Position numbers and translations under genes: made by a program. This document shows, piece after piece, positions 15,033-26,879 of a DNA stretch of 64,000 nucleotides. The stretch is from contig NMRB01001693.1 of NCBI GenBank assembly GCA_002633025.1, forward strand, positions 79,322 through 143,321, written 5' to 3'. The notes beneath the pieces are model-generated. The model saw nothing but the letters and a program-made list of their open reading frames with translations, ran no database searches and was not told the DNA's origin. This DNA comes from Notospermus geniculatus. Lineage: Eukaryota; Nemertea; Pilidiophora; Heteronemertea; Lineidae. Every line of letters begins with the position of its first letter. The stretch's first letter is position 1.

Positions 15033-16021
15033 CCTTGTATTGAGGTGTGACTTTAATCAGGTGGTGACTTGCATGTCATAGAAATTGTTCATGAAAAGAG
15101 GTAAAATGTAGGCCAACATTGTTTTCTCTCACGTGACATATCACATCCATTGTGACCAGTTCTAATAGCAGCTGCTTGTTGCCGTTGATCATCATTGGTC
15201 ATCAGTTTATTAAACTATTATCACTGCTGTCCACTACTATTGTCAACCTGCAGAGACGTACATTTCAGCTGTTGTGTTCTAAAGCTGTTAACCCTTTCCG
15301 CGGTTGCTACATGCAGTGTACTTTTGCTGGATCGGGTCGCATATATTGACATTGTTCTGAAAACAGAGAGGAAGTCACTTTTAAACATGTTAAAAGCTAT
15401 CTGCCATCAGACAGAAGACAGAGCTCAGCTCAGCCAAGTGCAAAGTGAGATTGAGCATTTATCCAGATAGAAAGCTATGAATGAGAATCCTGTTCCACTA
15501 AGGCATGCTTCTTCAAATGTGGGGAGATTTCTTCTCCCTGGCTACTTAGGTGCGTCAGATAGTCTATGTCGAGGCTTGGGCTGCAGAACCTTACCTTCGG
15601 GCCGTAGAGTGGATACCTAAGACGATAGGCAACCTGGTGAAATCGGCTTGATATAGGAGGAAGCTTGCAATGATGAGTTCAGGCTTTTCAGTTATATTTC
15701 AAGCATGATTTAACTCCTTTTGGGGTTGCATTGGAAATATAATAGAAAGGCCTTTCATCATTGGAAGTTTCAGCGAGATTTGAGTGGTGAAGTAACTCAT
15801 TCAGTCATCATTCAAAGCTCCCTCCTGATATCATGTTTGCAGACAGACTGCAAGTTACACATGGATATCAATCATGACCCCAATGAGGAAACCAGGGAGT
15901 GGTGAGTGGTTGGGGACTGGGACATGGAACTGTGTTTGTAAAGACAGATCCATGTGTATCTGTTGATACTCCCAATGCTTCTACCGAGCAGGTCCTTGTA
16001 AAGTATGCCGCGGAATTTCCT
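15033..16021. other. Intergenic, no recognised feature
   Basis: I find no convincing exon, repeat or RNA gene here. Confidence 0.45.
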
Positions 16022-16225
16022 ATGGATATTATTCCTAATGGATATTATTCCTAATGGATATTATTCCTGATGGATATTATTCCTGATTGATATTATTCCT
16101 GATGGATATTATTCCTATAATGGATATTATTCCTGATGGGTATTATTCCTGATGGATATTATTCCTGATGGGTATTATTCCTAATGGATATTATTCCTAT
16201 ATGGATGTTATTCCTATGGATAAGG
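16022..16225 (+). repeat. Minisatellite, 15-18 bp unit
   Basis: About a dozen units of GGATATTATTCCT(A/G)AT with small spacer changes. Confidence 0.95.
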
Positions 16226-16573
16226 CCTGGTAGTAATTTTCAAAAGTCGCGATGTTGGCTCCAACGCTGCTCACGCCTTTTCGGGTTTAGGGCGTACTCA
16301 CGGAAAAATGTTCATGGAAGAGCCCCATGATAGCACCCAGTGCCTTAGACTAACTGCAGAATGAAATACTTCCTCACATTTGATGACAGCATGCCCACAA
16401 AATTTGGTCATAATCAGAAGCAAGCTGCCTGATCAGGGCCAGAATTACTGGCTTGAGTTTTTCTGTTGCATATCTCTAGTGGACATAATTGAGTATTTGT
16501 TGCCAAAGGGCAGAAAAAGGGGAAAATCCCCGTCCCTCAGAACCTAGCTTCCTCTCAGACTTTCAGGTTGTTA
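16226..16573. other. Intergenic, no recognised feature
   Basis: Non-coding in all frames examined. No repeats noticed. Confidence 0.4.
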
Positions 16574-16676
16574 AATGCCCGCCTTCAACAGAAGGTGTAG
16601 CATTGATATGCCCGCCTCCAGTAGGAGGTGTTGCATACATTTGACATGCCCGCCTCCAATAGGAGGTGTAGCATAT
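16574..16676. repeat. Three tandem self-complementary units
   Basis: Three copies spaced 34 and 38 bp of ATGCCCGCCTCC ... GGAGGTGTAGCAT. Each unit is itself an inverted repeat (GCCTCC/GGAGGT, ATGC/GCAT). Confidence 0.8.
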
Positions 16677-16896
16677 TGGTCATTAGGTATTGTGTAGTGT
16701 CTGTTTGTCAGTCTGTCCGTTGTGTTAGTATACTATCCTGAGGTTAGGTCACAAAATTGATTTTACAAATGAGTGTGACTGTGAAGGAATTGCACCACCA
16801 TTTTGTGGTGTCAATCAGAACGCCTAGAAAATATTGCCTGTTTTGTTTGGCAGGGTTATGTTCAGTTATTGTGATATGTCACGTGATGGAAGATTT

Positions 16897-17148
16897 CCAG
16901 GGTTTCCGCCAGAGGGGGGGCCGGGGGGGGGCTCAGGCCCCTCCTCAAGTTCATCAAGGGGGGCTGAGCCCCCCTCAACTTTGCAGAGTAGTGATTTAAA
17001 GTTCCAGTTTTTCACCAAGTGTGATGTGCAAATAATGGCATAAGGTTCAAAATCGCAAAATTTTTTTGGTTGAGGGGGGAGATCCCCCCCTCGAGCTCCC
17101 CCCGGGCCCGCGAGCCCCCCTCGCAATATTTTCTGGCGGAAACCCTGG
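16897..17148. mobile_element. Terminal-inverted-repeat element, CCAGGGTTTCCGCCAG termini
   Basis: CCAGGGTTTCCGCCAGAG at the left pairs with CTGGCGGAAACCCTGG at the right. The interior is G/C homopolymer-rich. Similar termini occur at 25315 and 33957 inside the tandem duplication. Confidence 0.8.
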
Positions 17149-17350
17149 TTTCCCATCGATTGTAAAAAAATATGTAAAAAGCTAGAAAATTAATTGAAAC
17201 CCAATCATATACGTATTCATTGGAAAGTTCTAAAAGAGCACTTTCCAAATAATTCCTATGTGACAGGGTTTCTATAAGGTTTGAGGATTTGGCAGTTTTT
17301 ATCACGAAGTTGCCACAGGCATGAAAGGTACCTTATTGTCTTTATGGGCA

Positions 17351-17625
17351 TATTCGAATCCCCGTTCTTGACAACACTTGTGCTGACCCAGTTCATGTCA
17401 GTTGTTGACTCAACTCGAGACTGGCAGTTTCATACACCGAGAACACAATCGGAGTCTGGCCACATCTTGTCAACCCTCCGCTGAGTGGGGAGTGAAAAGA
17501 ACATGTTCTTGGCCCGACTCAGGTTGTGTTCTTGGCGTTTGAAACTGCCGTTCTGGAGTTGAGTCAACAACGACATGAACTGGGTCAGCACGAATGTTGT
17601 CATGTTAAGAACGAGAATTCGAATA
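17351..17625. repeat. Foldback element, 275 bp
   Basis: TATTCGAATCCCCGTTCTTG at the left pairs with the complement ending at 17625. The arms continue for over 100 bp through GACCCAGTTCATGTC and GAACACAATC. Confidence 0.85.
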
Positions 17626-17827
17626 CACCCTTTGTGTCTGGCCTGAGGATGTTCTTGACCTCTGACCTTGTAAGGTTATCTAAAATCCTGGTTAAATGCT
17701 GTTAAAGTACATCGTGAAGACGTCAGACCCTTTTGTATCGCTCCCTAGCTCGCATGCTCATGTGTGCGATCTTGGGAGACCTGACTTCTTCAGAATGGTT
17801 AAAGTGCCATTACAGATGTTAGTATGA

Positions 17828-17975
17828 AGTCGTCTCAAAATCTCGCAAATTTTCCACCCCAACAGGTGTCTTCCTCGGGCACTTTCTGGTTGAGATCCCT
17901 CCACTTCCGAGACCTCAACTAGAAAATGCCTGAGGAAGACCCCGGTCGAAAATTTGCGAGATTTGGAGACGACTT
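17828..17975. repeat. Foldback element
   Basis: The left arm (AGTCGTCTCAAAATCTCGC) pairs with the right arm ending GGAGACGACT, with arms of about 65 bp. A related half-palindrome with CGGGGTCTTCCCCAGGCAC is at about 56985-57050. Confidence 0.85.
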
Positions 17976-18421
17976 TATGTTTACTATCTTTTTGTGTGTC
18001 GTGTTTTTGTACTCTGTTGGATATTACATATTGCATATTGCATGATGTACATCCAAGTTCAGAAGCTAGTTGGCAGCCTGCACAACATTGCTTGCTTTAT
18101 TGATGGCAAGAAATTGCCACCATAAGGTAATTGTTTGCCTTGGTGGTTGGTTCGCTGTAACTGTCGTCCCCTCAGACAAAGGAGCACCTCGGGTGCCAAT
18201 GTCTGTCACCACACTTTCCCAGGATTGAACTGGGAATGCCCAGTGTTGGTGATCACAAACAAAGCGAGTGGCTGGTGTGTGTGGCTTGTCCCCGCTAGTC
18301 ATGACGCCAGAAAACCCACCCCATGTCCAACTAGCTACTAATGTGTGCATCATTTGCTTGTTTTAATTCCAATTCCTCCTTGGACAAACCATGCTCAGAA
18401 GCTTATTTCGACCCAAGTTCA
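17976..18421. other. Intergenic, no recognised feature
   Basis: Non-coding as far as I can tell. No clear repeat. Confidence 0.4.
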
Positions 18422-18455
18422 CCAACCCAGTGAGCACATGGTCCATGGACCATTT
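18422..18455. repeat. 34-bp block shared with receptor intron 11
   Basis: Identical to 9915-9948, including the palindromic ATGGTCCATGGACCAT core. Confidence 0.85.
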
Positions 18456-18472
18456 TTCACGTGAATTCATTT

Positions 18473-18815
18473 ATTAAAATGAAGCGATGTGTCAGCCAAA
18501 AAATTTGAATGCTGAAGGGGACGAATCTTTGTTTACAAACACTCATTTCCTGCATTCTGATTGGCTGTGAGGGCAATGTTTACAAACATCATCCTTTTGT
18601 TTACAAAACGACTGTCGATTCGCTTTAAAGCGAATCGAAAGCGAAAAAATTTGACTTAGAAATAGAATTTGAAAGGGGACGAATTTTCAGGAAAAAATGT
18701 AAACAAACTTCTCCAGAATGTCAACAAAGAAATGTTCGTGCATTTTGATTGGCTGAATTTTGTGTTTACAAACACCAGCCGAATGTAAACAAAATCCGCC
18801 ATCGATTCGCTTTAA
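18473..18815 (-). mobile_element. Two adjacent TTAAAGCGAATCG elements sharing one TTAA
   Basis: The right copy (18625-18815) is a full element with termini TTAAAGCGAATCGAAAGCG and its complement. The left part (about 18473-18628) is a diverged relative using the same TTAA. Other copies at 20156, 24899 and 33520 are about 180-191 bp. Confidence 0.75.
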
Positions 18816-19138
18816 CCACCCAGTCTACAATTTTAAATGAAAATATCTGAGGTTCTGCCTCATCATTATCTTGGAAGGTACTTGCTATTTTTGCAATGTT
18901 AATACATGTTATGAAGGGGTAAAAAAATGGTCCTGACCATCAACAAAGTGTACGTCTACAATGTTTGAAAAACCAATGCTTTTCTGTTGTAAGCTCTTGT
19001 AGGCTCATTTGTAAATCTACATTGAAATGTTCAAATAAACTGTATCTTTATCAAATATTTTGTTGTTTCTTGCAAAGGTTCTTTCATAATTTCGAGTTCT
19101 GATTGGACATCTGGCTTGATTTTCCTATCAGAACGTAT
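18816..19138. other. Intergenic, no recognised feature
   Basis: AT-rich sequence with no feature I can support. Confidence 0.4.
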
Positions 19139-19222
19139 TGTAAATCGTGAAATTTTCGCGTGCGATTTTCAAAAATGATAAATTCGCCAACTTTAGCGTC
19201 ACGAAAATTTCACGGTTTACAG
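19139..19222. repeat. Short foldback
   Basis: GTAAATCGTGAAATTTTCG pairs with CGAAAATTTCACGGTTTAC. Confidence 0.75.
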
Positions 19223-19286
19223 TCTCTGTGTGTCACTCGACATTGTCTCGACAAATCCCTCTTTCCATGTTTAGTTCTTATAACTG

Positions 19287-19333
19287 CCAGAAGGTGGCAC
19301 TTGTTATTTCCTTGAACTGCCACTAGGTGGCAG
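19287..19333 (+). promoter_or_regulatory. Pair of CTCF-like motifs
   Basis: CCAGAAGGTGGCAC (19287-19300) and CCACTAGGTGGCAG (19320-19333). The second fits the bilaterian CTCF consensus CCASYAGRKGGCRS exactly. Sequence match only; no evidence of binding. Confidence 0.35.
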
Positions 19334-19959
19334 TGGAGTAATCAGGTCAACACGCATTAAAAATGTTGGCTTCTGAAGCCATGAAAGTTTTCAAGTTCCA
19401 AAAGTATTTGCAAAAGTTGCGATTCTGCGGGGGAAGGGGGGGTAGGGGCCATATTTGCCACGACCCATTTCCATCGATCTTACCTGCCTAAAACAGACTG
19501 TTTTTGATATATAATAGTATAAAATAGTGTAGTTTGAGACTGTTTTTGATATATAATAGAGTTCTGATATAAAGTGACGTGGCCCCGCCTCGAAAAAATG
19601 CCAGGAGATCCAATCTGACCAATGAACCATCTCATGGTGATAGTTCATGGTCGACCCGCAAGGAGGAGGCGAAGAGACACAGGTATAGTACCAGGCCTCT
19701 TGCTCGGGTCAAGACTGGAAATCCCGGCCTTCACGGGAGGGATAGCCCGATCAACACGAGTTAATGTAATGCTATGGTATATTTCCACAAAACTTGAAAT
19801 GTTTCTTGGTCCAACCAAAAAATATTATCAACGCTCTATCTTTTACAAAGTACAATAAATTTGATATCTTTCTTCGTAGATATACTAAGTAATATATAAT
19901 ACACATTCTTATTTAGTTGATTTTGAAAAATACGATGAAGAATAATTAATATTGAGATT
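19334..19959. other. Intergenic with a small direct repeat
   Basis: GACTGTTTTTGATATATAAT occurs twice, about 47 bp apart, near 19495-19560. Otherwise nothing recognised. Confidence 0.5.
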
Positions 19960-20110
19960 GATAGTTTAGAATGCTTCAAGGCAAGATGGTGACTAGTCCT
20001 CTGTCCTTGAACTGTGTGATCAAACTCCTGACAGTGCCACCTAGTCAGACAGAGGACCACTGAGCACAGAGGACAAGTCGCCATCTCGCCTTGCAGTGTT
20101 CTAAAATATC
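19960..20110. repeat. Foldback element
   Basis: GATAGTTTAGAATGCTTCAA at the left and the diverged complement ending CTAAAATATC at the right; strong inner arms around AAGATGGTGAC and GTCGCCATCT. Confidence 0.8.
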
Positions 20111-20155
20111 AAACCTGAATATTTATCATTCTCTGTCATATATTTTCAAAACCAA

Positions 20156-20344
20156 TTAAAGCAAATCGATAGCGGATTTTGTTTACATTTGGCTGGTGTT
20201 TGTAAACACAAATTCAGTCAATCAAAATGCACGAAAATTTCTTTGTTGACATTCTGGAGAAGTTTTTTTACATTTTTCCTGAAAATTCGTCCCCTTTCAA
20301 ATTCTATTTCTAAATCAAATTTTTTCGCTATCGATTCACTTTAA
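20156..20344 (+). mobile_element. TTAA-flanked element holding the start of the tandem duplication
   Basis: Termini TTAAAGCAAATCGATAGCGG and complement, about 189 bp. The duplicated unit begins inside it at 20288. Confidence 0.8.
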
Positions 20345-21359
20345 GAATGTGTATTGTATCAACACTAGGTTTCCGTCTTGAAAAGTAGTGTGTGGGCGAA
20401 GGGAACAGTAGAATTCTTCTATTTAATTTGTAAAGCGGTTACCCATCACGTCGTTTTCTACACTTACAATATAGATCGTTGAAGATAGGTCTATAAAGGT
20501 ATAGAGTGATACAAACATCGGTGGAGTAGATGTAAAGTAATAATAAAGTTATTCTGTTTCATTTTCGACAAGATAAATACTTTTTTCTGCAAAATTTTGA
20601 AAAAGAAAAAGAAGTTCACGTCACGTGATAGACCAGGCCACCAACGATGGCGTCAAGATTTTCAAGATGGTAATCTAGCGTCAATGGCAGTGTTAAAATT
20701 TTCGTCCAAGTATCAAAAACTCAACGCTGCGTGGAGTATGATAAAAACACGGTCAGCAGAATCAACCATTCATTTGGTTCCAGAACTCACCACTAGGCAC
20801 AGAAGAATTCGGCAGTGGCCTCGTTTGACCTTGACCTCTTTAGTTTATTTTTAATAACACGGCCGGGAAATGTCAGATTCTTCGTGTACCGTGTGCATCT
20901 TTGCTTCGAATTTTTGAGACGTGGATGCCATAAAGGCAACATACAATAACTGTTAAAAAAGTGATATAAGTTAAAAAGTGATCTAATCATTTTCAACCTC
21001 AGAATCCTCCATCATTGACTAACCATCGTATCAGACTTGATATTTTGTCCATCATTCTTTTATCTAATGGCACAAATCAGCTCCTATAACCAGTTAACAC
21101 CTACAGCAATAGAAGCAAGTTCTACCCTTAGATTTTTATGCCTTAGAAATCAAATGAGCTGATTAATTTTGATCTGAGATGTTGGGGTCATGGTGATATC
21201 GACGTTCGATATCACAAAATTTGATATTTTGAGATAACTTGCCACATTGTCAGTCTTAATTCATGCCTGCTTATCCAAGGACAGGACTGCGTTAAAATTC
21301 TCAGCCGCATGTGTCCGGGTGATTGAGATATCATGAGATTTTGAGGTTGATTCTGGATA

Positions 21360-22880
21360 GCCCCATTCCACAGACACTCCTACCGTTCAACATACAAATG
21401 TGAACAGAAAAAAACAGGTCGGCAGTGTCAGGCAGAGTACACAGACGGACCAAACTTATAGGCCTACAGACAACTGTAAAACCGACGGTCGGCAGACCCC
21501 CGGCAAACACAGGACCATCCGCCGACCGGCAAGGATAGAATCGCCTGCCAGAAACACATGCAGCAATAACCGCGCAGTGCTTTACTTTCCACAGAGTCTT
21601 TTTATTTGCTTGTTGTTTTTATTTGCTTTTTGTTTTTATTTGCTAGTCAATAGGCCGGGCTGCGCTGACACATTCGCAAGTTTCAGCCGGGGTTTGGAGT
21701 ACCTTTGTGCAAAACATTATATCTTGATTGGTTTCGATAGAAACCTACCCTCTGCAAATATTTGTATTGTCAAGTCATATTTAACAATATTCAAGACCTT
21801 GAAATCGAGTCTCACGTTTGGGTAAATTGAGTAACTAAAATTCTTATGGATTTATTTTTGTATTGATAGAGTCTCAATATTTTTGGGGGGGCTAATTAAT
21901 TTCTAATTGATTGTTAGCCCTCATTCGGAAGTACATTACTTTAGCTTTATAAATCGACTTGACCGATGCTCTCATGTTTGGCGCCACCAAACAGGCTGGT
22001 AGTCCATCACGTTCTGGAGGGACTTTGTGCCTCACGGTCGTTTGTATTTCATTTCTGTTCTTTGTTGATTTTTTGAAAGCTGGAATCTCCAGTTTTCGTT
22101 CACCTTTAATTCATTCGCTGAACAGGCAGTGTGTGTGAAACGAGCCTAAGAATACAGAAATAGGCTTTGCATAATCCCACACCACAATGTTAGTATTGTT
22201 AAGAAGGTTAGGGTTAAAAGGTGTGGTGGGGATAATGCAAAAGCCTATTTCTGATCCTTAGACCAGTTTCCCAAACAATTCTCCTGTTCAACGCACAAAT
22301 TAAAACAGGAGAGATAGCCGGGAAAGATAGTAGAAGACGGTCGGCAGTCGTAAACAGGCAGAAGATGCTGACTTACAGACAACTGTAACCGGTGGTCGGC
22401 AGATCCCCGGCATACACGGGACGTCCACCGACCTGGTCGACGGAGAGGTCCTGCAAGGCACAGGACATCATCGACCGGTATAAATCCCCTATCAGAAACA
22501 CAGAGCAGCAGTATTCCGCGCCTCGGATAGGCTCATTGGCTACGGTACCGCACACAGAGTGCTTTCTTCACACAGAGTCCCAGCCAATAGGCCCGGCTGC
22601 GCTGACAGGTTCGCAAGTTGGTAAGTTCCAGCCGGGGTTCGGAGTACCTTTGTGCATAACATTATATCTTGATTGGTTTTAAGGAAAATCTATCTCGGCA
22701 AATATTTGTCGTGTCAGCTCATACGGAATAGCACCCAAAACCTTTGAAAATGTTTCTAGGATTGGAAAAATGATCAATTGAAATTCTTATAGATTTATTT
22801 TTGTAAATCTAATAGTTTTAGTATATTTTTGGCCAATTCATATCTAATTGGTGTCGCTCATTCACCGCCAGCAGTAATCA
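21360..22880 (+). repeat. Older inner duplication within copy 1
   Basis: Segments starting near 21400 and near 22310 share, in order, CAGACAACTGTAA, CGGTCGGCAGA, the stretch from CAGAGTGCTTT/CAGTGCTTT to CCAATAGGCC, GCTGCGCTGACA, GGAGTACCTTTGTGCA and ATATCTTGATTGGTTT. They are clearly paralogous but diverged. The same pair recurs in copy 2 (about 30290-31600). Confidence 0.75.
22147..22261. repeat. Foldback element (copy 1)
   Basis: GAAATAGGCTTTGCATAATC pairs with GATAATGCAAAAGCCTATTT. Equivalent in copy 2 near 30885-30988. Confidence 0.85.
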
Positions 22881-23344
22881 GGTCAACACTAAAAAATGTT
22901 GAAGTACCAAAAGACCATGAATGTGTTCAAGTGTCAAAAGTATTAGGTAAAGTTGCGAGTTTCCAGCTAGCTTTCCTTTTGATTTAGCCGTGAAATCTCA
23001 CACGGAAAAGTACATCAGGTGAATTCCTTTTGAGATGTTTCTATTCATCGTATCCATGACGTAACTCCGACAGTGTCCGCCATTGCTGACGTCGCAAGGG
23101 TGGTGGGCAAATTTCATGGCTTTGCTGAAGGAGCTGGTGGGCAAAAAGACGCAACGTCACAACGTTGTCAACGTCATGTAGTCATGGATACGATGAATAG
23201 TGTGTTTTGGCATATGATGTCTCAATGTCTCAAAAGACTTGAAAAAAGATTTGATAGTGAAATTTCATGCAAAATTTGGCCTATTCTTCAGAGTGTCAAA
23301 ATTGAGCCGTCTCTAAAACTGGTTTGGAAACACAAAACTACATG

Positions 23345-23579
23345 TAAAGTCTGGCAACATCTATCTTCGACCTAATGGAATGCGGAAGTCATGTAATGTG
23401 ACAGAGCTTTGCGGTTTATAATCATGCCTGTCGATCACTTGTGGTCGTTCCCCGATTATTCGCGTTGTCCACCGGTCATTCAATAGCCGCGTGTGATTAA
23501 AGGTCCGTGGAAAATCCAACGATCAATTTCCTAGCTTCCGCATTCCATTAGGTCAAAGATAGATGTTGCCAGACTTTAT
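23345..23579. repeat. Foldback element (copy 1)
   Basis: Terminal inverted repeat over 40 bp: TAAAGTCTGGCAACATCTAT at the left and its complement at the right. The copy 2 equivalent is about 31927-32163. Confidence 0.88.
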
Positions 23580-24379
23580 AGTTAACTCATCTGTTCCCAG
23601 GTTTGAACAGATTAGATGGTATCTTCTGTTGAAGTTTTCTAAATTCCTTAGAAATGAATTGGACAAAATTTGAAAAAACTTTCATCAGATAGTTCACAGG
23701 AACAACCTTTCTTCAAATATTTTTCAATCAGTACCACAGGATGTGAGAAAACTTTGACAGAAGATGCCGTCTGCTGGTCGCTGGAGGCAGATGAGTTGAG
23801 GCAACTAATCTTGTTAGCTGAGTGTTCTCCAACAACTTTTCATAGTTTGACTCGGCGGTAGAACACGCCACAAGGCAGGAATTGCGAATGTGTAATGCTA
23901 GTCTCATTGTGAAGGGGAGTCGGCGAGGGCTTACTGCAGAACATTTGACAAAAGAGAACTGAGATGCAATATCCTGCATTCCAGAGGATTTAAAAGGTCT
24001 TGGACTTGTTTTTTAATGTGGCAGCAGTTTTTTGCCCTATTAAAAATGTGAATTTTTCACAAGTTGGTTGGACAAAACAACTATATTTTGACTTGGTGGG
24101 AAGGGCACAACTGGATTTTGACTCAGAGGTCAAAAAATTTGACTTGGTGGGAGGTAGGCAGTAAATAAGAGTTGGAGAACACTGTTAGCTCATTCCTGAA
24201 GAACACCAAAGTTGTGGCATACCGGGTCGGTTTCACTCAGTAAAAAGCATTTTCCCAGCTGGCAAGGATCGGAGGTGCACTGGGGTGAATTGGTGGCCTC
24301 AATGGCTACCACTGGTGGTAAAATAATACTAGTAATTTAAATTCAATTAATAAAATTAATAAATTTAAATCAGATTAAT

Positions 24380-24530
24380 AATAGGCTTTGTTGTTCTCTG
24401 GGGTAAAAAAAGAAAAAACATTGCACAACTATTCCAGCAAATCAGAAAATTATTGTGCCAAACAGGGATTTGAACCCAGGGCCACCTACACGGGAGACCA
24501 GCATCGTCACCACTAACCTACATCACTTCT
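24380..24530 (-). repeat. SINE type 4 (minus strand)
   Basis: The reverse complement has an A box (TAGGTTAGTGGTGACGATG) and a B box (GGGTTCAAATCCC), then a body ending in TACCCCAGAGAACAACAA. Copy 2 equivalent 32965-33105. Confidence 0.8.
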
Positions 24531-24639
24531 CATGTGAAGGAGGGATATTTTTACTATAAGAATACAAAAATATTATACTTGCTTCCAGCAATGGCACATT
24601 GATCCTTGTCCAGCCAGATAAATAAAAATGATTACACGT

Positions 24640-24780
24640 ATTTTGTTTTCTGGGATAAAAAAGAAAAACACTGCACAAGTTTTCCAGTAAATTTATGAAA
24701 AAAATTTGGTGCCACACAGGGACTTGAACCTGGGGTCACCTGCATGAGAGTCCAGCATAGTCACCACTACTCCAAATAAT
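24640..24780 (-). repeat. SINE type 4 (minus strand)
   Basis: Same family: the reverse complement reads GTGGTGACTATGCTGGAC, then GGTTCAAGTCCC, then the TTTATCCCAGAAAACA body. Copy 2 equivalent 33240-33375. Confidence 0.78.
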
Positions 24781-24831
24781 TCTCATACTCAAGGATAGAT
24801 ATTTCCACTATAACAATCAAATACAGTGGAA

Positions 24832-25156
24832 ACCTCCCTTAGCGGACACCTCTCTAAGGACACCAAAGTTCAGTCCCAAATTGAGCATTCTATTCATTTT
24901 AAAGCGAATCGATAGCGGACTTTGTTTGGTCTTTGTAAACACAAAATTCAGCCAATCAAAATGCACGAAAATTTCTTTGTTGACATTCTGGAGAAGTTTG
25001 TTTACATTTTTTCCTGAAAATTCGTCCCTTTTCAAATTCTATTTCTAAATCAAATTTTTTCGCTGTCGATTCGCTTTAACCTCTGTAATCAGGACACCTC
25101 TGAATTAAGGACAGCATTTGTCAGTCCCAGAGGTGTCCTAGAGAGGTTCCACTGTA
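24832..25156. mobile_element. TACAGTGGAACC-type element with a nested TTAA element
   Basis: Termini TACAGTGGAAACCTCCCTTA and AGAGAGGTTCCACTGTA flank inner segments with GGACACCTCT. A 181-bp TTAA element sits inside (24899-25079). Copy 2 equivalent 33421-33791. Confidence 0.82.
24899..25079 (+). mobile_element. TTAA-flanked element nested in the above
   Basis: Termini TTAAAGCGAATCGATAGCGG and the complement ending GATTCGCTTTAA. TTAA at both sides. Copy 2 equivalent 33520-33710. Confidence 0.85.
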
Positions 25157-25364
25157 ATATTCTTGCTTACCACTGATCCTTGCCAGCCAGTTTTGGGGCA
25201 AAATATCACACTCAGATGTTCAAGAGATGAGCAGGAGGAAGCCACTACCACTAACGCCTCCCAGTGGTGGCAGTGACGCCCTCCCATGCCCCTGGATGGC
25301 AATGGCCAAGGTTCCAGGGTTTCCGCCAGGATTTTTTTCCAGGGTACGACCTGGGGGGGGGGGG

Positions 25365-25439
25365 NNNNNNNNNNNNNNNNNNNNNNNNNNNNNNNNNNNN
25401 NNNNNNNNNNNNNNNNNNNNNNNNNNNNNNNNNNNNNNN
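25365..25439. other. Assembly gap (75 N)
   Basis: The gap follows a G homopolymer. In copy 2 the same position (34003-34020) reads through without a gap. Confidence 0.99.
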
Positions 25440-26529
25440 AAAAACAGCAAGATTCAGTGATGCTCACAAATAAAATCATTGCAAAAATCATTGATTTCGT
25501 TCCCGTCATTCGCCATATCGTCATGCTCGTAAGACAGCGGAACGAGAGAAAAAAATTTCAAAAAAATTTTTTTTTGAAAAATTGGTTTGGAAATTTTTTT
25601 TCTGTTAACAATGGCCTCCAGAGTCATTTTTACACTCCAAAATGCAAAATTAGTCTTCCTTCTGCATGAAAGTTGCATTTGAAACGTAACAAATTTAAGA
25701 AAATATTACTGAAGTGATTTTTTCAGGGTACTATATCGTACCCTCAAATTTCTTTAGGGTACTATATTTGTACCCAAAGTACCCTCTGGCGGGTACCCTG
25801 GGTTCTGAACTCAAAACTACTTACCCAACTTGACCATGTTGGAGTCCCTTTCATACTTAGTTCCATTGAGAAAATACAGAATCCTACTAACCCTTTGTTG
25901 CATGAATCCTTTTTCAGGGACAGATTTTTGTGTCATTTGGTTTTTGAGCTTGATTGGGGTCCAATAAAAGGAAAATGGCAGTTTTCGTGTGAAACCTGCC
26001 AATAGAGGGAGTTTATAGTTTGGTGACAATTGTGACCGTCATGCACACCAGGCACTTAAAGGGAAAATGAATAGCCAAGAACTACTGATTATGCAGTTTA
26101 AAAACACTTCATTTTGGAAAGAAAACAAATTTATTAGATTCAAATATTAGCAGTTCTTACATTACACATGTATACTTGACCTACTTCACATATTTTGAAA
26201 TTTGCACCCCCACAGAAATGGGTTAGGATGTGACTAAGGTGTGCGCATATAACCTGTCAGAAATGTCATTGTACCCTGATAATGTCCCAAGACAACTTAT
26301 ATCCTTGATTGATAGTCATGGAAACAATAATTGTGCTTGTCATCTGAGTCCAGCCCCCTCATCCTCGCTGTCCGATGGGATGCTGCCATTGCTTCCATCT
26401 TCACACAGCAACTCTGCAACTTCATTGGCACTCAGGACTTGACCTACAATATGAGATAATATAAACAGTTAACCAAAGAATACTATGATGGGGAAATAAA
26501 CTGCATAACAGCAATATGTAGTAAGTAAT

Positions 26530-26879
26530 AGCCATACTTACACTACAAACGAAGTCCGGACTTCTTCTGCTTACACTACAAAATAGGTGGGCTTAATGAA
26601 GCCCGGGTCTACAAAGTGCGGACTTCCTAAACCCAGATGTCATGAGTGGGTCTAGATGAAGTCCGCACTGGGCCCGGGCTTACTTCAGGTGTAAGTGCAA
26701 TTACATGTGTTCTTACATTGAGAGACCAGCGGATGTGACCTCCAATTCACCTGTGATTGCTGGGTTTCGTGTTTGTAGTGTAAGGTGTAAGTAGTGCTCT
26801 GGTGGAGAAACCCAGGCTTCAAATGTCGAGTGCGGACCTGAAAAAACCTAGACTTCTCTTTGTAGTGTAAGTACGGCTT
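26530..26879. mobile_element. Foldback MITE present only in copy 1
   Basis: Termini GCCATACTTACACTACAAA and TTTGTAGTGTAAGTACGGC pair. Copy 2 has the empty site AGTAATATTACATGG near 35140. Target-site duplication ambiguous. Confidence 0.88.

Noticed and set aside
25138-25669. Open frames spanning the N run
   Set aside because: Translation through unknown bases. The flanks are repeat DNA.
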